From NCBI GenBank assembly GCA_902489515.1, contig CABUAL010000076.1:1-8155 (forward strand): 8,155 nt of DNA. Direction: 5' to 3'. Below are positions 1 to 5,667 of the stretch, in pieces (position 1 is the stretch's first letter; each line of letters begins with the position of its first letter). Made by a program: the position numbers and the translations under genes. The notes under the pieces were generated by a model. The model saw nothing but the letters and a program-made list of their open reading frames with translations, searched no databases and was not told the DNA's origin. Source of the stretch: an uncultured Collinsella sp. (lineage in GTDB: Bacteria > Actinomycetota > Coriobacteriia > Coriobacteriales > Coriobacteriaceae).

Positions 1-512
1 ACAACGGCACCGTCGCGCATGCAGTAAACCCGATGACTGACGGGTATTCGTTTTGCATAGACGGGGCAGAGCTGCTCACGCCGCGCGAGTATCTCAAGCG
101 TGCGCATGATGATTATTCAAAATATGGCATCGTGGATACGAAAACGAAATTGAAGGACGCCGACATCACGTGTGTTATCGCCGTAAAGATGCGTGTCAGG
201 AATAAGGACAATATCGAAGGCGGAATCAAAACGTATGTTTGGCATTTGGTGCCGGAGTCTGCGCCAAACTATGACTTTGTGGTCAATACCGATCTGATAA
301 CGCAGGCAATGCCGGCTCTGGGCGGTTCTGCTGCGTTTGCTGTACAGGTTGGGGCGGAGAACGAGTTGCTCGTCCCATTCATGATGCAAAACACCAACGA
401 CTATTTCGAAGGTTACGAGACCGTCCGTTTTGAGAAGGCTTTTCCTGGGACTTATACGATGAAGATGACCGATCTGCCAGAGAGAAGGCTCTTAAGGTTT
501 GAAGTGAAGTAA
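1..512 (+). CDS. 3' fragment of an uncharacterised, probably exported protein
   Basis: The frame is open from base 3 to the TAA at 510-512, so the gene very probably begins before the window. An internal ATG at 33 would give 159 residues but has no good ribosome binding site, and the codons before it (reading NGTVAHAVNP) continue the frame. The visible part has alternating hydrophobic strands such as ITCVIAVKMRVRN and TYVWHLVPE, and ends in LLRFEVK. This pattern suggests a beta-sandwich of the kind common in secreted Gram-positive proteins with a lost N-terminal signal or lipobox. That fold guess is inference; I do not recognise a named family with confidence. Codon use is more AT-rich (AAA, TAT, GAT, AAT) than in dnaX or recR, which hints at a separate origin. 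It converges on the minus-strand gene that ends at 587. Confidence 0.75.
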   Translation, partial: NGTVAHAVNPMTDGYSFCIDGAELLTPREYLKRAHDDYSKYGIVDTKTKLKDADITCVIAVKMRVRNKDNIEGGIKTYVWHLVPESAPNYDFVVNTDLITQAMPALGGSAAFAVQVGAENELLVPFMMQNTNDYFEGYETVRFEKAFPGTYTMKMTDLPERRLLRFEVK

Positions 513-535
513 CTCGAAGGTCCTGTTGGGAGAGC

Positions 536-561
536 CTCATCCTACGCTGGAGCGGGATGAG
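536..561. terminator. hairpin between convergent genes, possible bidirectional terminator
   Basis: CTCATCC (536-542) is the exact reverse complement of GGATGAG (555-561). Inside it, CGCT (545-548) pairs with AGCG (551-554), so a long, slightly bulged stem can form. It lies between two convergent stop codons, where a shared terminator is expected. There is no clear T-run on either side, so intrinsic termination is uncertain. Confidence 0.35.
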
Positions 562-586
562 ATTCCCTTCGCAGTGGCGCTCGGCC

Positions 587-1303
587 CTAGTGCTTCTTCT
601 TGTTCTTCTTCTGCTTGCGCTGCTTGCCCTTGGTCTCCTGGGGCTTGTCGCCCTGCTTGGCCTCGGCGGCGGCCTTCTCGGCCTTCATTTTCTTCTTCTT
701 GGTCTCGATGCGGAGTTTTTTGTTGATGCGGGCCTTGAGGAAGGGACCGAACTGCTCGGCATCGCCACGGACGAAGGTGTCCTTGGGGATCGTCACGCCC
801 TGGTCGGCGAACATGGCCACAAAGATGCGCTCGCCGTCGAGTACGTGGTCGAGCTTGTCAAACGGGAAGAACTGCGACTTGCCGCTCTTGCCCCAAACCA
901 TCAGGCCGTCCTCGTTGGCGGCGACGCGGCGATAGCGGCCACCCATGGACTCGTCGGCCTCGACGGCGTCGATAAAGTCGCGGGCGAGCGTGTGGTGCAG
1001 GTTCTTGCTCCACCAGGCCAAAAAGGCGCCGAACACGATCAGCACGACGCCGAACTTGATCCAGCTGCCGCCGGCCACCAGCATGCCGATGCCGATGAGC
1101 GCGGCAATCGCGGCGGCGACGTACAGGGAGCCACGGCGCCTGGGCGAGGCGACCAGGCGGGCGAAGTCGGTGACCAGGTCGTTTTCGTACTGGTACTCGT
1201 TGAGGTACAGGATGCCGTCGTCGGCTGCGGCCTGCTCCTCGAGCGCGACCTCGACCTGGTCGGCTGCTTCGGAGGGAACGAGGTTGCTCTCTGCGTCTGC
1301 CAT
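587..1303 (-). CDS. YcxB-like two-helix membrane protein with lysine-rich tail
   Basis: This is a 238-residue membrane protein. An acidic N-terminus (residues 1-35) is followed by two hydrophobic segments at about 58-78 (YVAAAIAALIGIGMLVAGG) and 81-98 (a short hairpin into the membrane). The region at about 120-195 has the layout of the YcxB-like C-terminal domain: an EDGLMVW strand, then FPFDKLDHVLDGERIFVAMF, then IPKDTF. The function of that domain family is not established. The last ~45 residues are strongly basic (KKKKMKAEK to QRKQKKNKKKH) and should be cytoplasmic, where they could bind nucleic acid, acidic protein or lipid head groups. The ATG at 1303 is supported by AGGAG at 1314-1318, ten bases upstream. 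The gene is divergent from dnaX. The family call rests on pattern memory, so the membrane topology is firmer than the name. Confidence 0.85.
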   Translation of the reverse strand: MADAESNLVPSEAADQVEVALEEQAAADDGILYLNEYQYENDLVTDFARLVASPRRRGSLYVAAAIAALIGIGMLVAGGSWIKFGVVLIVFGAFLAWWSKNLHHTLARDFIDAVEADESMGGRYRRVAANEDGLMVWGKSGKSQFFPFDKLDHVLDGERIFVAMFADQGVTIPKDTFVRGDAEQFGPFLKARINKKLRIETKKKKMKAEKAAAEAKQGDKPQETKGKQRKQKKNKKKH

Positions 1304-1419
1304 GCTCTTCGGACTCCTATCGCGGCGGGCTCGCCGTACGGGTTATTATGGAATGCAGTATGCCGTGCGACCGCATGGCCGCCGCGGCAACAAGACTCAG
1401 TATACCCGGGGGAGCACCC
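1304..1419. promoter_or_regulatory. divergent intergenic region of the YcxB-like gene and dnaX
   Basis: This 116-base gap must hold the 5' signals of both divergent genes. The AT-rich island TTATTATGG at 1343-1351 offers a -10-like TATTAT (1344-1349) towards dnaX and CATAAT (complement of 1345-1350) towards the minus gene. No good -35 is seen for either. A hairpin, CGGCG (1323-1327) with CGCCG (1332-1336), sits in the minus-strand leader just upstream of its AGGAG. TATACC at 1401-1406 is too close to the dnaX start to be its main promoter unless the leader is very short. Confidence 0.35.
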
Positions 1420-3912
1420 ATGGAATCGTTGTACCGAAAGTATCGCCCGCTCACCTTTGACTCCGTGGTGGGCCAGCAGCATATCGTCTCGACGCTCGAG
1501 CACGCTATCACCGAGGGACGCCTGTCCCACGCCTACCTGTTCTGCGGACCGCGCGGCACGGGCAAGACCACCATGGCGCGCATCCTTGCCAAGGCGCTGC
1601 TGTGCCGCAATGCCGAGGCAGCGCGCGCCGAGGGTGCAAGCGGCTGCATGCCCGACGGTACTTGCGAGGAGTGCGAGCTCATTGCCGAGGGCAACCACCC
1701 CGATGTCTACGAGCTCGATGCCGCAAGCCGTACCGGCGTGGACAACGTGCGCGAGGAGATCATCAACTCCGTCAACTTTGCCCCGGTGCGCGGCAAGTAC
1801 AAGATCTATATCATCGACGAGGTCCACATGCTCACGACGGCGGCGTTCAACGCGCTGCTCAAGACGCTTGAGGAGCCGCCGGCACACGTGATCTTTGTGC
1901 TGTGCACCACCGACCCGCAAAAGATTCTGGAGACCATCCTCTCGCGCTGCCAGCGTTTCGATTTCCATCGCATCGGCAACGAGGATATTGAGCATCGCCT
2001 GGCATACGTATGCGAGCAGGAGGGCTTCGATTACGACGACGAGGCGCTCGCCATCGTGGCGCGCCATGCCAAGGGCGGCATGCGCGACGCGCTCTCCACG
2101 CTGGAGCAGCTGAGCGTTTTTGGCAACGGTTCTGTGCATGCGGACGATGCCCGCTCGCTTTTAGGCGAGGTTTCGGACCAGATTCTGGGCGAGTTTTCCC
2201 GCGCCATTGCCGATCGCGATGTTGCCGAGCTCTATGGACTGATCCGTGCGCAGGTCGAGGAAGGAAACGACCTGCTGGAGCTGACGCGCGACCTGGTAGC
2301 GCATGTGCGTGACGTGTACGTTGCCTGCGTTGCCGGTGCCCGTGCCGAGCTGTTTGAGGGCGGCTCCGAGCAGGCCGAGGCGCTTGCTGCCGAGGCCGCT
2401 GCCTTTGGCGAGCATCCTGCCGACCGCCTGGCCCGCGTGCTGACGGTGCTCGACGATGCCGCACTGGAGATGAGGGGCGCGAGCGACGTGCGCCTGGTGC
2501 TCGAGATTGCCTGTACGCGTCTGGCACGTCCCGAGGCTGATTTAACGATTGAGGCATTGGCCGAGCGCGTGGCGCGTCTGGAGGCCATGGTTGCCAACGG
2601 CGCCGTGCCGGCGAGCGTGGCTGCTGCTCAGGCCACCGCGCCTGCAGCATCCGTACCCGCTGCTGCCCAGCAGCCGACGCTGATCTCGGGTGCCCGAGCC
2701 GCTACTCCGGCGGCATCTGCTACCACCGCTGATACGTCCGCGCGTCAGGGTGGTATGCCTTGGGACCGTGGTGCTGCCGCTCCGGCGGCTCAGCCTGCGC
2801 CCCGTTCTGCGTCCGTGTCGGCTTCCAAGCCTGCAGCGTCTGCCCCTCAGTCTGCGCCGGCTCCGACGCCTCAGCCCGTTGCAGCCCCCGCGCCTGCCAC
2901 CGCTCCGGCACCTAAGCCCCAGCCCAACACCGCCGCCCAGGTTGCTGCCGCTGGTGCCGCCGAGACCCCCGCGGTCGAGGATGCCGGTGAGCTCCAGCGC
3001 AAATGGGCCGAGGTCGTCGAACGCGTCAAGGCTCGTCAGGCCTCCTACGCAGGGCTTTTGCTCAATGCCCGCGCCACAGCAGACGACGGCTCCAAGCTCA
3101 CGGTCTCGTTCCCCGCGGGCTCGACCTTTGCCATCAAGATGCTCGGACGCGCCGACACGCAGTCGGTGGTCCTGCCGACAGTCAGTGCGGTCTTTGGTCG
3201 TCGCATCGTCGACTACGTCCTGGATGGAGGTGGCACGCTGGCTCCTCAACATGAGGAGCATTCTCCATCTGCACGGGCTGCGGCATCTGCGGACCCGCAA
3301 CCCGTGTCCTCGGCGGCCCCTGCATCCTCGAACGTCAGCGCGACGCAGCCAAAAGCGGCACCGGTAGCGGCACCGACCCCGTCGGCGCCTGAACCCGCTG
3401 CGCCCAAACAGGCTGCTCCGGTCCCCGCGCCCAAGCCCGCCGCCGCGCCTGCGCCCAAGTCATCCGACCTGGGCAAAGCCCCCTGGCTGCGCTCCGACAA
3501 CCCCGCTGGCGCTCCTGCCACGGGCAAGCTCCCGACCGAGCCCGCACCCCGAGCGCCCGAGCGCGCGTCCGCTCCCAAGGCTCAGCCTGTCGCGCAGCCC
3601 GCGCCGTGGGAATCCGAGCAGGTGCCCTACGACGACGCTATGGTCGGCGGCTTTGCCGGCGATGCGAGCGGGGACGATCTTCCTCCGTTCGACGTGCCGG
3701 GTGCGGCGTCCGCGCCCAAGCCCGCCGCGGCGGCATCCGCGGCCCCCACAAGTGACGACGCCCCCGCGGCTCCCTGGGAGTCCAACCCCGGTGCGGGCAG
3801 CCCCTTCGGCCATCAGGGCGCAGCCCCGAACATCCCGCAGACCGAGGACGAGGCCAAAGCCCTCATCCGCAGCGTCTTCGGCCAGTCCACCATCTTCAAG
3901 CCGGTGGAGTAG
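1420..3912 (+). CDS. dnaX: DNA polymerase III subunit gamma/tau (clamp loader ATPase)
   Basis: This is the motor subunit of the replicative clamp loader, which loads the beta clamp and tethers polymerase cores. The AAA+ module covers about residues 1-230. It has Walker A GPRGTGKT (43-50), four cysteines of the zinc module (C62, C76, C82, C85), Walker B IIDEVH (131-136), sensor 1 CTTDP, the arginine finger in LSRCQRF (R176) and sensor 2 GGMRDALS (R222). A helical collar follows to about 395. Then come an Ala/Pro-rich linker (about 396-523), a folded tau-type domain (524-605, starting ELQRKWAEVVERVKARQ), a second linker (608-805) and a short conserved-looking end, EAKALIRSVFG to KPVE. At 830 residues it is longer than E. 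coli tau (643), mainly through the linkers. The ATG at 1420 is chosen because GGGGGAG (1408-1414) lies five bases upstream and MESLYRKYRP is the usual start; an in-frame ATG at 1348 is rejected. No A-rich slippery site for a gamma frameshift is visible. Confidence 0.98.
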   Translation: MESLYRKYRPLTFDSVVGQQHIVSTLEHAITEGRLSHAYLFCGPRGTGKTTMARILAKALLCRNAEAARAEGASGCMPDGTCEECELIAEGNHPDVYELDAASRTGVDNVREEIINSVNFAPVRGKYKIYIIDEVHMLTTAAFNALLKTLEEPPAHVIFVLCTTDPQKILETILSRCQRFDFHRIGNEDIEHRLAYVCEQEGFDYDDEALAIVARHAKGGMRDALSTLEQLSVFGNGSVHADDARSLLGEVSDQILGEFSRAIADRDVAELYGLIRAQVEEGNDLLELTRDLVAHVRDVYVACVAGARAELFEGGSEQAEALAAEAAAFGEHPADRLARVLTVLDDAALEMRGASDVRLVLEIACTRLARPEADLTIEALAERVARLEAMVANGAVPASVAAAQATAPAASVPAAAQQPTLISGARAATPAASATTADTSARQGGMPWDRGAAAPAAQPAPRSASVSASKPAASAPQSAPAPTPQPVAAPAPATAPAPKPQPNTAAQVAAAGAAETPAVEDAGELQRKWAEVVERVKARQASYAGLLLNARATADDGSKLTVSFPAGSTFAIKMLGRADTQSVVLPTVSAVFGRRIVDYVLDGGGTLAPQHEEHSPSARAAASADPQPVSSAAPASSNVSATQPKAAPVAAPTPSAPEPAAPKQAAPVPAPKPAAAPAPKSSDLGKAPWLRSDNPAGAPATGKLPTEPAPRAPERASAPKAQPVAQPAPWESEQVPYDDAMVGGFAGDASGDDLPPFDVPGAASAPKPAAAASAAPTSDDAPAAPWESNPGAGSPFGHQGAAPNIPQTEDEAKALIRSVFGQSTIFKPVE

Positions 3913-3923
3913 CTGCGCAGGCG

Positions 3924-3931
3924 GGTATACT
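3924..3931 (+). promoter_or_regulatory. -10 promoter element before the DUF4160 operon
   Basis: GGTATACT contains TATACT (3926-3931), one base from the TATAAT consensus, 36 bases before the first start codon of the accessory operon and just after the dnaX stop. No convincing -35 lies 16-18 bases upstream (that sequence is the end of dnaX). It may be an activator-dependent promoter, or read-through from dnaX may dominate. Confidence 0.4.
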
Positions 3932-3966
3932 GCTCAAGAAGAGAACCCTTTGAACGGAGCGAGCTT

Positions 3967-4227
3967 ATGATGTGGGAATATGTCCGCCTTGAGGACGATA
4001 CGCAGGTTTCGTATTCCGAAGTCCGGGAGGACAACACGGTGAAGGTTGTTGTGGAGCGCCCGCGCGATTGGGGTTTTGACACGGCGGAGTGTATCTTGCC
4101 GGCATTCAATTGGGTGTCACACGAGGGCTTTAGCGAAGCGAACCTCAAAGAACTCGATGATTTCGTGCGCAACAATGCCCCGCTCATCCTGCGTTTTGCC
4201 TACGAAGGCGGACGAGTCTATGCCTAG
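3967..4227 (+). CDS. small uncharacterised protein, partner of DUF4160 protein
   Basis: An 86-residue acidic soluble protein of unknown function, beginning MMWEYVRLEDDTQVSYSEVR. The first half looks like short beta strands (a KVVVERP strand, then GFDTAECILPAF), and the second half is helical (GFSEANLKELDDFVRNNAPLILRFAYEGG). There is no signal peptide, membrane segment or DNA-binding motif. GGAG at 3956-3959 sits seven bases before the ATG at 3967; the adjacent ATG at 3970 is a possible alternative start. Its last eight bases overlap the next gene, so the two are almost certainly co-translated. In other genomes DUF4160 proteins are commonly paired with a small partner such as DUF2442, so this may be a functional equivalent. 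That is inference, and I cannot name its family. Confidence 0.85.
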   Translation: MMWEYVRLEDDTQVSYSEVREDNTVKVVVERPRDWGFDTAECILPAFNWVSHEGFSEANLKELDDFVRNNAPLILRFAYEGGRVYA

Positions 4228-4492
4228 TCTGTTTCGACTCGGGCCGTACATCATCTTCTTCTGGACGGGGGAGAACGGCGAACCTGTCCATGTTCACGTT
4301 GCGGTCAAGCGCCCCACTGCCGAGGCAACCAAGATATGGCTTACCCGCTCCGGCGGATGCAAGCTGGCCCATAACAAGGGCGATATTCCTGCTCGGGATT
4401 TACGCGATATCATGCAGTTTGTTTCATCTAACCATGCGCTGATTTGCAAACGCTGGAAAGAAACAACCGGTGGGCTGTCGTTTTACTGTTGA
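4220..4492 (+). CDS. DUF4160 domain protein
   Basis: A 90-residue protein that is essentially one DUF4160 domain. The diagnostic layout is a start of MPSLFRLGPYIIFFW, then a GENGEPVHVHV segment with two histidines (H24, H26), a strand that carries sidechains on KIWLTRSGG, and a C-terminal helix ending in a conserved-looking W (residue 79). The biochemical role of DUF4160 is unknown. Small two-gene units with this domain have been suspected to be toxin-antitoxin-like, but nothing here proves that. The ATG at 4220 overlaps the previous stop codon by eight bases, and a purine-rich GAAGGCGGACGAG lies just upstream. An open frame runs further upstream (to 4046), but that is only the out-of-frame shadow of the previous gene; MPSLFR is the family start. 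Confidence 0.88.
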   Translation: MPSLFRLGPYIIFFWTGENGEPVHVHVAVKRPTAEATKIWLTRSGGCKLAHNKGDIPARDLRDIMQFVSSNHALICKRWKETTGGLSFYC

Positions 4493-4504
4493 GAATCGCT
4501 TGCT

Positions 4505-4534
4505 GGGCTTAGGACCCCTAGCCCTTTAGGGGCT
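4505..4534. terminator. alternative hairpins between convergent genes, candidate terminator
   Basis: Three overlapping stems are possible: GGGC plus TAGG (4505-4513) with CCTA plus GCCC (4517-4524); CCCCTA (4515-4520) with TAGGGG (4527-4532); and AGCCC (4520-4524) with GGGCT (4530-4534). The last is followed by CTTTAT on the plus strand. It sits between convergent stop codons and overlaps the final codons of the minus gene. The T-run is weak. Confidence 0.4.
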
Positions 4535-4994
4535 CTTTATCCGGGCGCATCTGTATTTCGGACATGTGTAGTGTGGTGCCGCGTATGTCGCATTTGAGCA
4601 GACAGGTGCGTGACGGTCGGCCTAGGATGCTGAGGTCGATACGATACGTCGCATGGCTGTCCGTGTACTCGACTTGCTCGGCGTTAATGGTTGCTCCGAT
4701 TGCCAAATAAACGCCTAGCTCGGCATCGACAATCTTGAAGTCCTTTATCTTGACCTTGAACTCTTGATAGAGGGACGGGCTGTTGTAGTAGACGGTTCGG
4801 GTTCCGTCGGTGCACTCATCGGTCGTCTCCCATTTGACGACGGGCTGGTCCGAGCTGGCTATCAGCAGTTCTGCTCCAAAAGCTATGGCATGGGTGATGA
4901 CAACCAGCAATGCCCAGCCGACAAAGAGATAGAGAACCACATATGCAACGGGGTGTTTTGAGCGGATGTTTTGGAGCGCGTTGGGGGCATTCAT
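4518..4994 (-). CDS. single-pass membrane-anchored protein of unknown function
   Basis: A 158-residue protein whose N-terminus (about 1-16) is followed by one long hydrophobic helix, about 17-46 (VAYVVLYLFVGWALLVVITH and onward). The rest, from SSDQPVVKWE to KEPLKG, is hydrophilic with alternating beta-strand patterns and three cysteines (one in TDECTDG, two in RTCLLKC), so it is probably displayed outside the membrane. There is no lipobox. I do not recognise a family. The ATG at 4994 is firmly supported by GGAGGT (5000-5005 on the complement) at ideal spacing, and a perfect TATAAT lies further upstream. Like the neighbouring DUF4160 pair it is more AT-rich than dnaX and recR. It is transcribed against dnaX and ybaB, which marks it as an independent insertion rather than part of the repair operon. 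Confidence 0.82.
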   Translation of the reverse strand: MNAPNALQNIRSKHPVAYVVLYLFVGWALLVVITHAIAFGAELLIASSDQPVVKWETTDECTDGTRTVYYNSPSLYQEFKVKIKDFKIVDAELGVYLAIGATINAEQVEYTDSHATYRIDLSILGRPSRTCLLKCDIRGTTLHMSEIQMRPDKEPLKG

Positions 4995-5028
4995 GGGGCA
5001 CCTCCAAATTACTATCTATGGCAATCAA

Positions 5029-5034
5029 ATTATA
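5029..5034 (-). promoter_or_regulatory. TATAAT -10 box of the minus-strand membrane protein gene
   Basis: On the complement the sequence reads GGGTATAATTTG, a perfect -10 hexamer 35 bases upstream of the ATG. The -35 position (complement of about 5052-5057) reads AGGCGG, far from TTGACA, so activation by a protein bound at the inverted repeat starting at 5044 is plausible but unproven. Confidence 0.5.
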
Positions 5035-5043
5035 CCCTGCCGC

Positions 5044-5106
5044 CATGTGCGCCGCCTCGAGCAGCGGTTCGGCATTTAGCTATTTAGTGGCGCACATGAA
5101 ATGCCG
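5044..5106. repeat. two interleaved perfect inverted repeats (A-B-A'-B' order)
   Basis: CATGTGCGCC (5044-5053) is the exact reverse complement of GGCGCACATG (5089-5098), extendable by a G-T and a C-G pair. CGGCATTT (5070-5077) is the exact reverse complement of AAATGCCG (5099-5106). The arms alternate, so in RNA both stems together would make an H-type pseudoknot, and in DNA they are two overlapping dyads. The stretch between contains TTTAGCTATTTAG, a direct repeat of TTTAG. Confidence 0.75.
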
Positions 5107-5136
5107 GATTCGGCTCTACTAGATTGAGTGTGCGAT

Positions 5137-5171
5137 ATTATGCAACCTTGCATAATTCGACCTTGCATAAT
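5137..5171. repeat. three copies of TTGCATAAT, one inverted and two direct
   Basis: ATTATGCAA (5137-5145) and TTGCATAAT (5148-5156) form a perfect 9-base inverted repeat with a two-base gap. A second direct copy (5163-5171) follows, with ACCTTGCATAAT repeated at a 15-base period. The layout resembles a multi-site transcription factor operator. CATAAT within each copy also resembles a -10 box, so promoter use cannot be excluded. Confidence 0.7.
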
Positions 5172-5249
5172 CTTTGAGTGCGGTTTGTATTGGAGGACAT
5201 GTATATCGACTGAGGTAACACGTCCGCCCCGCTCTCTCGCCGCGCGCCG

Positions 5250-5258
5250 TGGTACGAT
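5250..5258 (+). promoter_or_regulatory. extended -10 promoter candidate for ybaB-recR
   Basis: TGGTACGAT fits the extended -10 pattern TGnTAnnnT and lies 76 bases before the ybaB start. No clear -35 is present, which extended -10 promoters can tolerate. Confidence 0.45.
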
Positions 5259-5285
5259 TTTTGAGTTTGAAAGTCCCGCCGTGCT

Positions 5286-5320
5286 CCGGCTGCCCTTGCA
5301 GCTCGGCGTGCGGCCGCACG
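5286..5320 (+). promoter_or_regulatory. two leader hairpins directly upstream of the ybaB ribosome binding site
   Basis: GCTGC (5289-5293) pairs with GCAGC (5298-5302), extended by CCG and CGG outside a bulged T. Then comes the 14-base perfect palindrome CGTGCGGCCGCACG (5307-5320). The ribosome binding site AAAGGAG (5322-5328) starts one base after the palindrome. The structures could tune translation; no T-run follows, so they are not an intrinsic terminator. Confidence 0.4.
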
Positions 5321-5333
5321 TAAAGGAGCCATC

Positions 5334-5654
5334 ATGGCCGGTATGAACATGCAGCAGATGATGAAGCAGGCTCGCAAGATGCAGGAGCAGCTTGCCGCCG
5401 CGCAGGAGAACCTCAAGTCCCAGACCGTCGACGCCTCTGCCGGCGGCGGCATGGTCAAGGTGACCGTTAACGGCGAGATGGAGCTCGTCAACCTCACCAT
5501 CGATCCCGATGCGCTCGATCCCGAGGACGTCGATATGCTGCAGGATATGATCATGGCTGCCGTCAACGAGGCCGTCCGCGGCGTCAACGAGCTCGCCAAC
5601 AAGCAGATGGGCGCCATCACCGGCGGCCTCAACATCCCGGGCATGCCGTTCTAA
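5334..5654 (+). CDS. ybaB: YbaB/EbfC family nucleoid-associated protein
   Basis: A 106-residue small dimeric DNA-binding protein, normal in length for the family. It begins [20 protein letters not shown], the typical Met/Gln-rich first helix, followed by a Gly-rich turn ([24 protein letters not shown]), the beta-sheet of the family, and a C-terminal helix ([21 protein letters not shown]) ending in the Gly/Met-rich tail GLNIPGMPF. Members bind DNA and contribute to nucleoid organisation; the frequent pairing with recR suggests a link to recombinational repair, though its precise role is unsettled. AAAGGAG at 5322-5328 with five bases of spacing fixes the ATG at 5334. It is followed after 13 bases by recR, so the two form an operon. 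Confidence 0.96.
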   Translation: MAGMNMQQMMKQARKMQEQLAAAQENLKSQTVDASAGGGMVKVTVNGEMELVNLTIDPDALDPEDVDMLQDMIMAAVNEAVRGVNELANKQMGAITGGLNIPGMPF

Positions 5655-5667
5655 GACACGCATATAT

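Larger units (their letters stand above)
4995..5333. other. gene-free, repeat-rich control region before ybaB
   Basis: This 339-base gap contains, in order: the ribosome binding site and promoter of the minus-strand membrane protein; two interleaved inverted repeats (5044-5106); the triple TTGCATAAT motif (5137-5171) flanked by TTGAGTG copies at 5124-5130 and 5174-5180; a GGAGG at 5192-5196 with no credible gene after it (the ATG at 5199 gives only four codons); and the ybaB promoter and leader. I see no protein-coding gene here. Confidence 0.6.

Noticed and set aside
1348..1419. 24-codon N-terminal extension of dnaX from ATG 1348
   Set aside because: No ribosome binding site precedes 1348, and MESLYRKYRP from 1420 is the family start with a strong site before it.
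1304..1419. SRP RNA or tRNA gene next to dnaX, as in some genomes
   Set aside because: The conserved SRP RNA tip sequence and tRNA arm patterns are absent here and elsewhere in the window.
557..1891. Long plus-strand open frame (444 codons) antisense to the YcxB-like gene and running into dnaX
   Set aside because: Its sequence is Leu/Arg-rich shadow coding of a GC-rich gene; it has no ribosome binding site and overlaps two well-supported genes.
1039..2139. Minus-strand open frame antisense to the start of dnaX
   Set aside because: It is the complement of a highly conserved AAA+ region and shows no domain of its own; GC-rich codon bias explains the openness.
1420..3912. Programmed frameshift producing a gamma form
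   Set aside because: No A-AAA-AAG-type slippery run or similar homopolymer occurs in the expected part of the gene.
5192..5213. GGAGGAC followed by ATG: possible small leader peptide
   Set aside because: The ATG is only two bases from the GGAGG and the frame stops after four codons, so translation is improbable.
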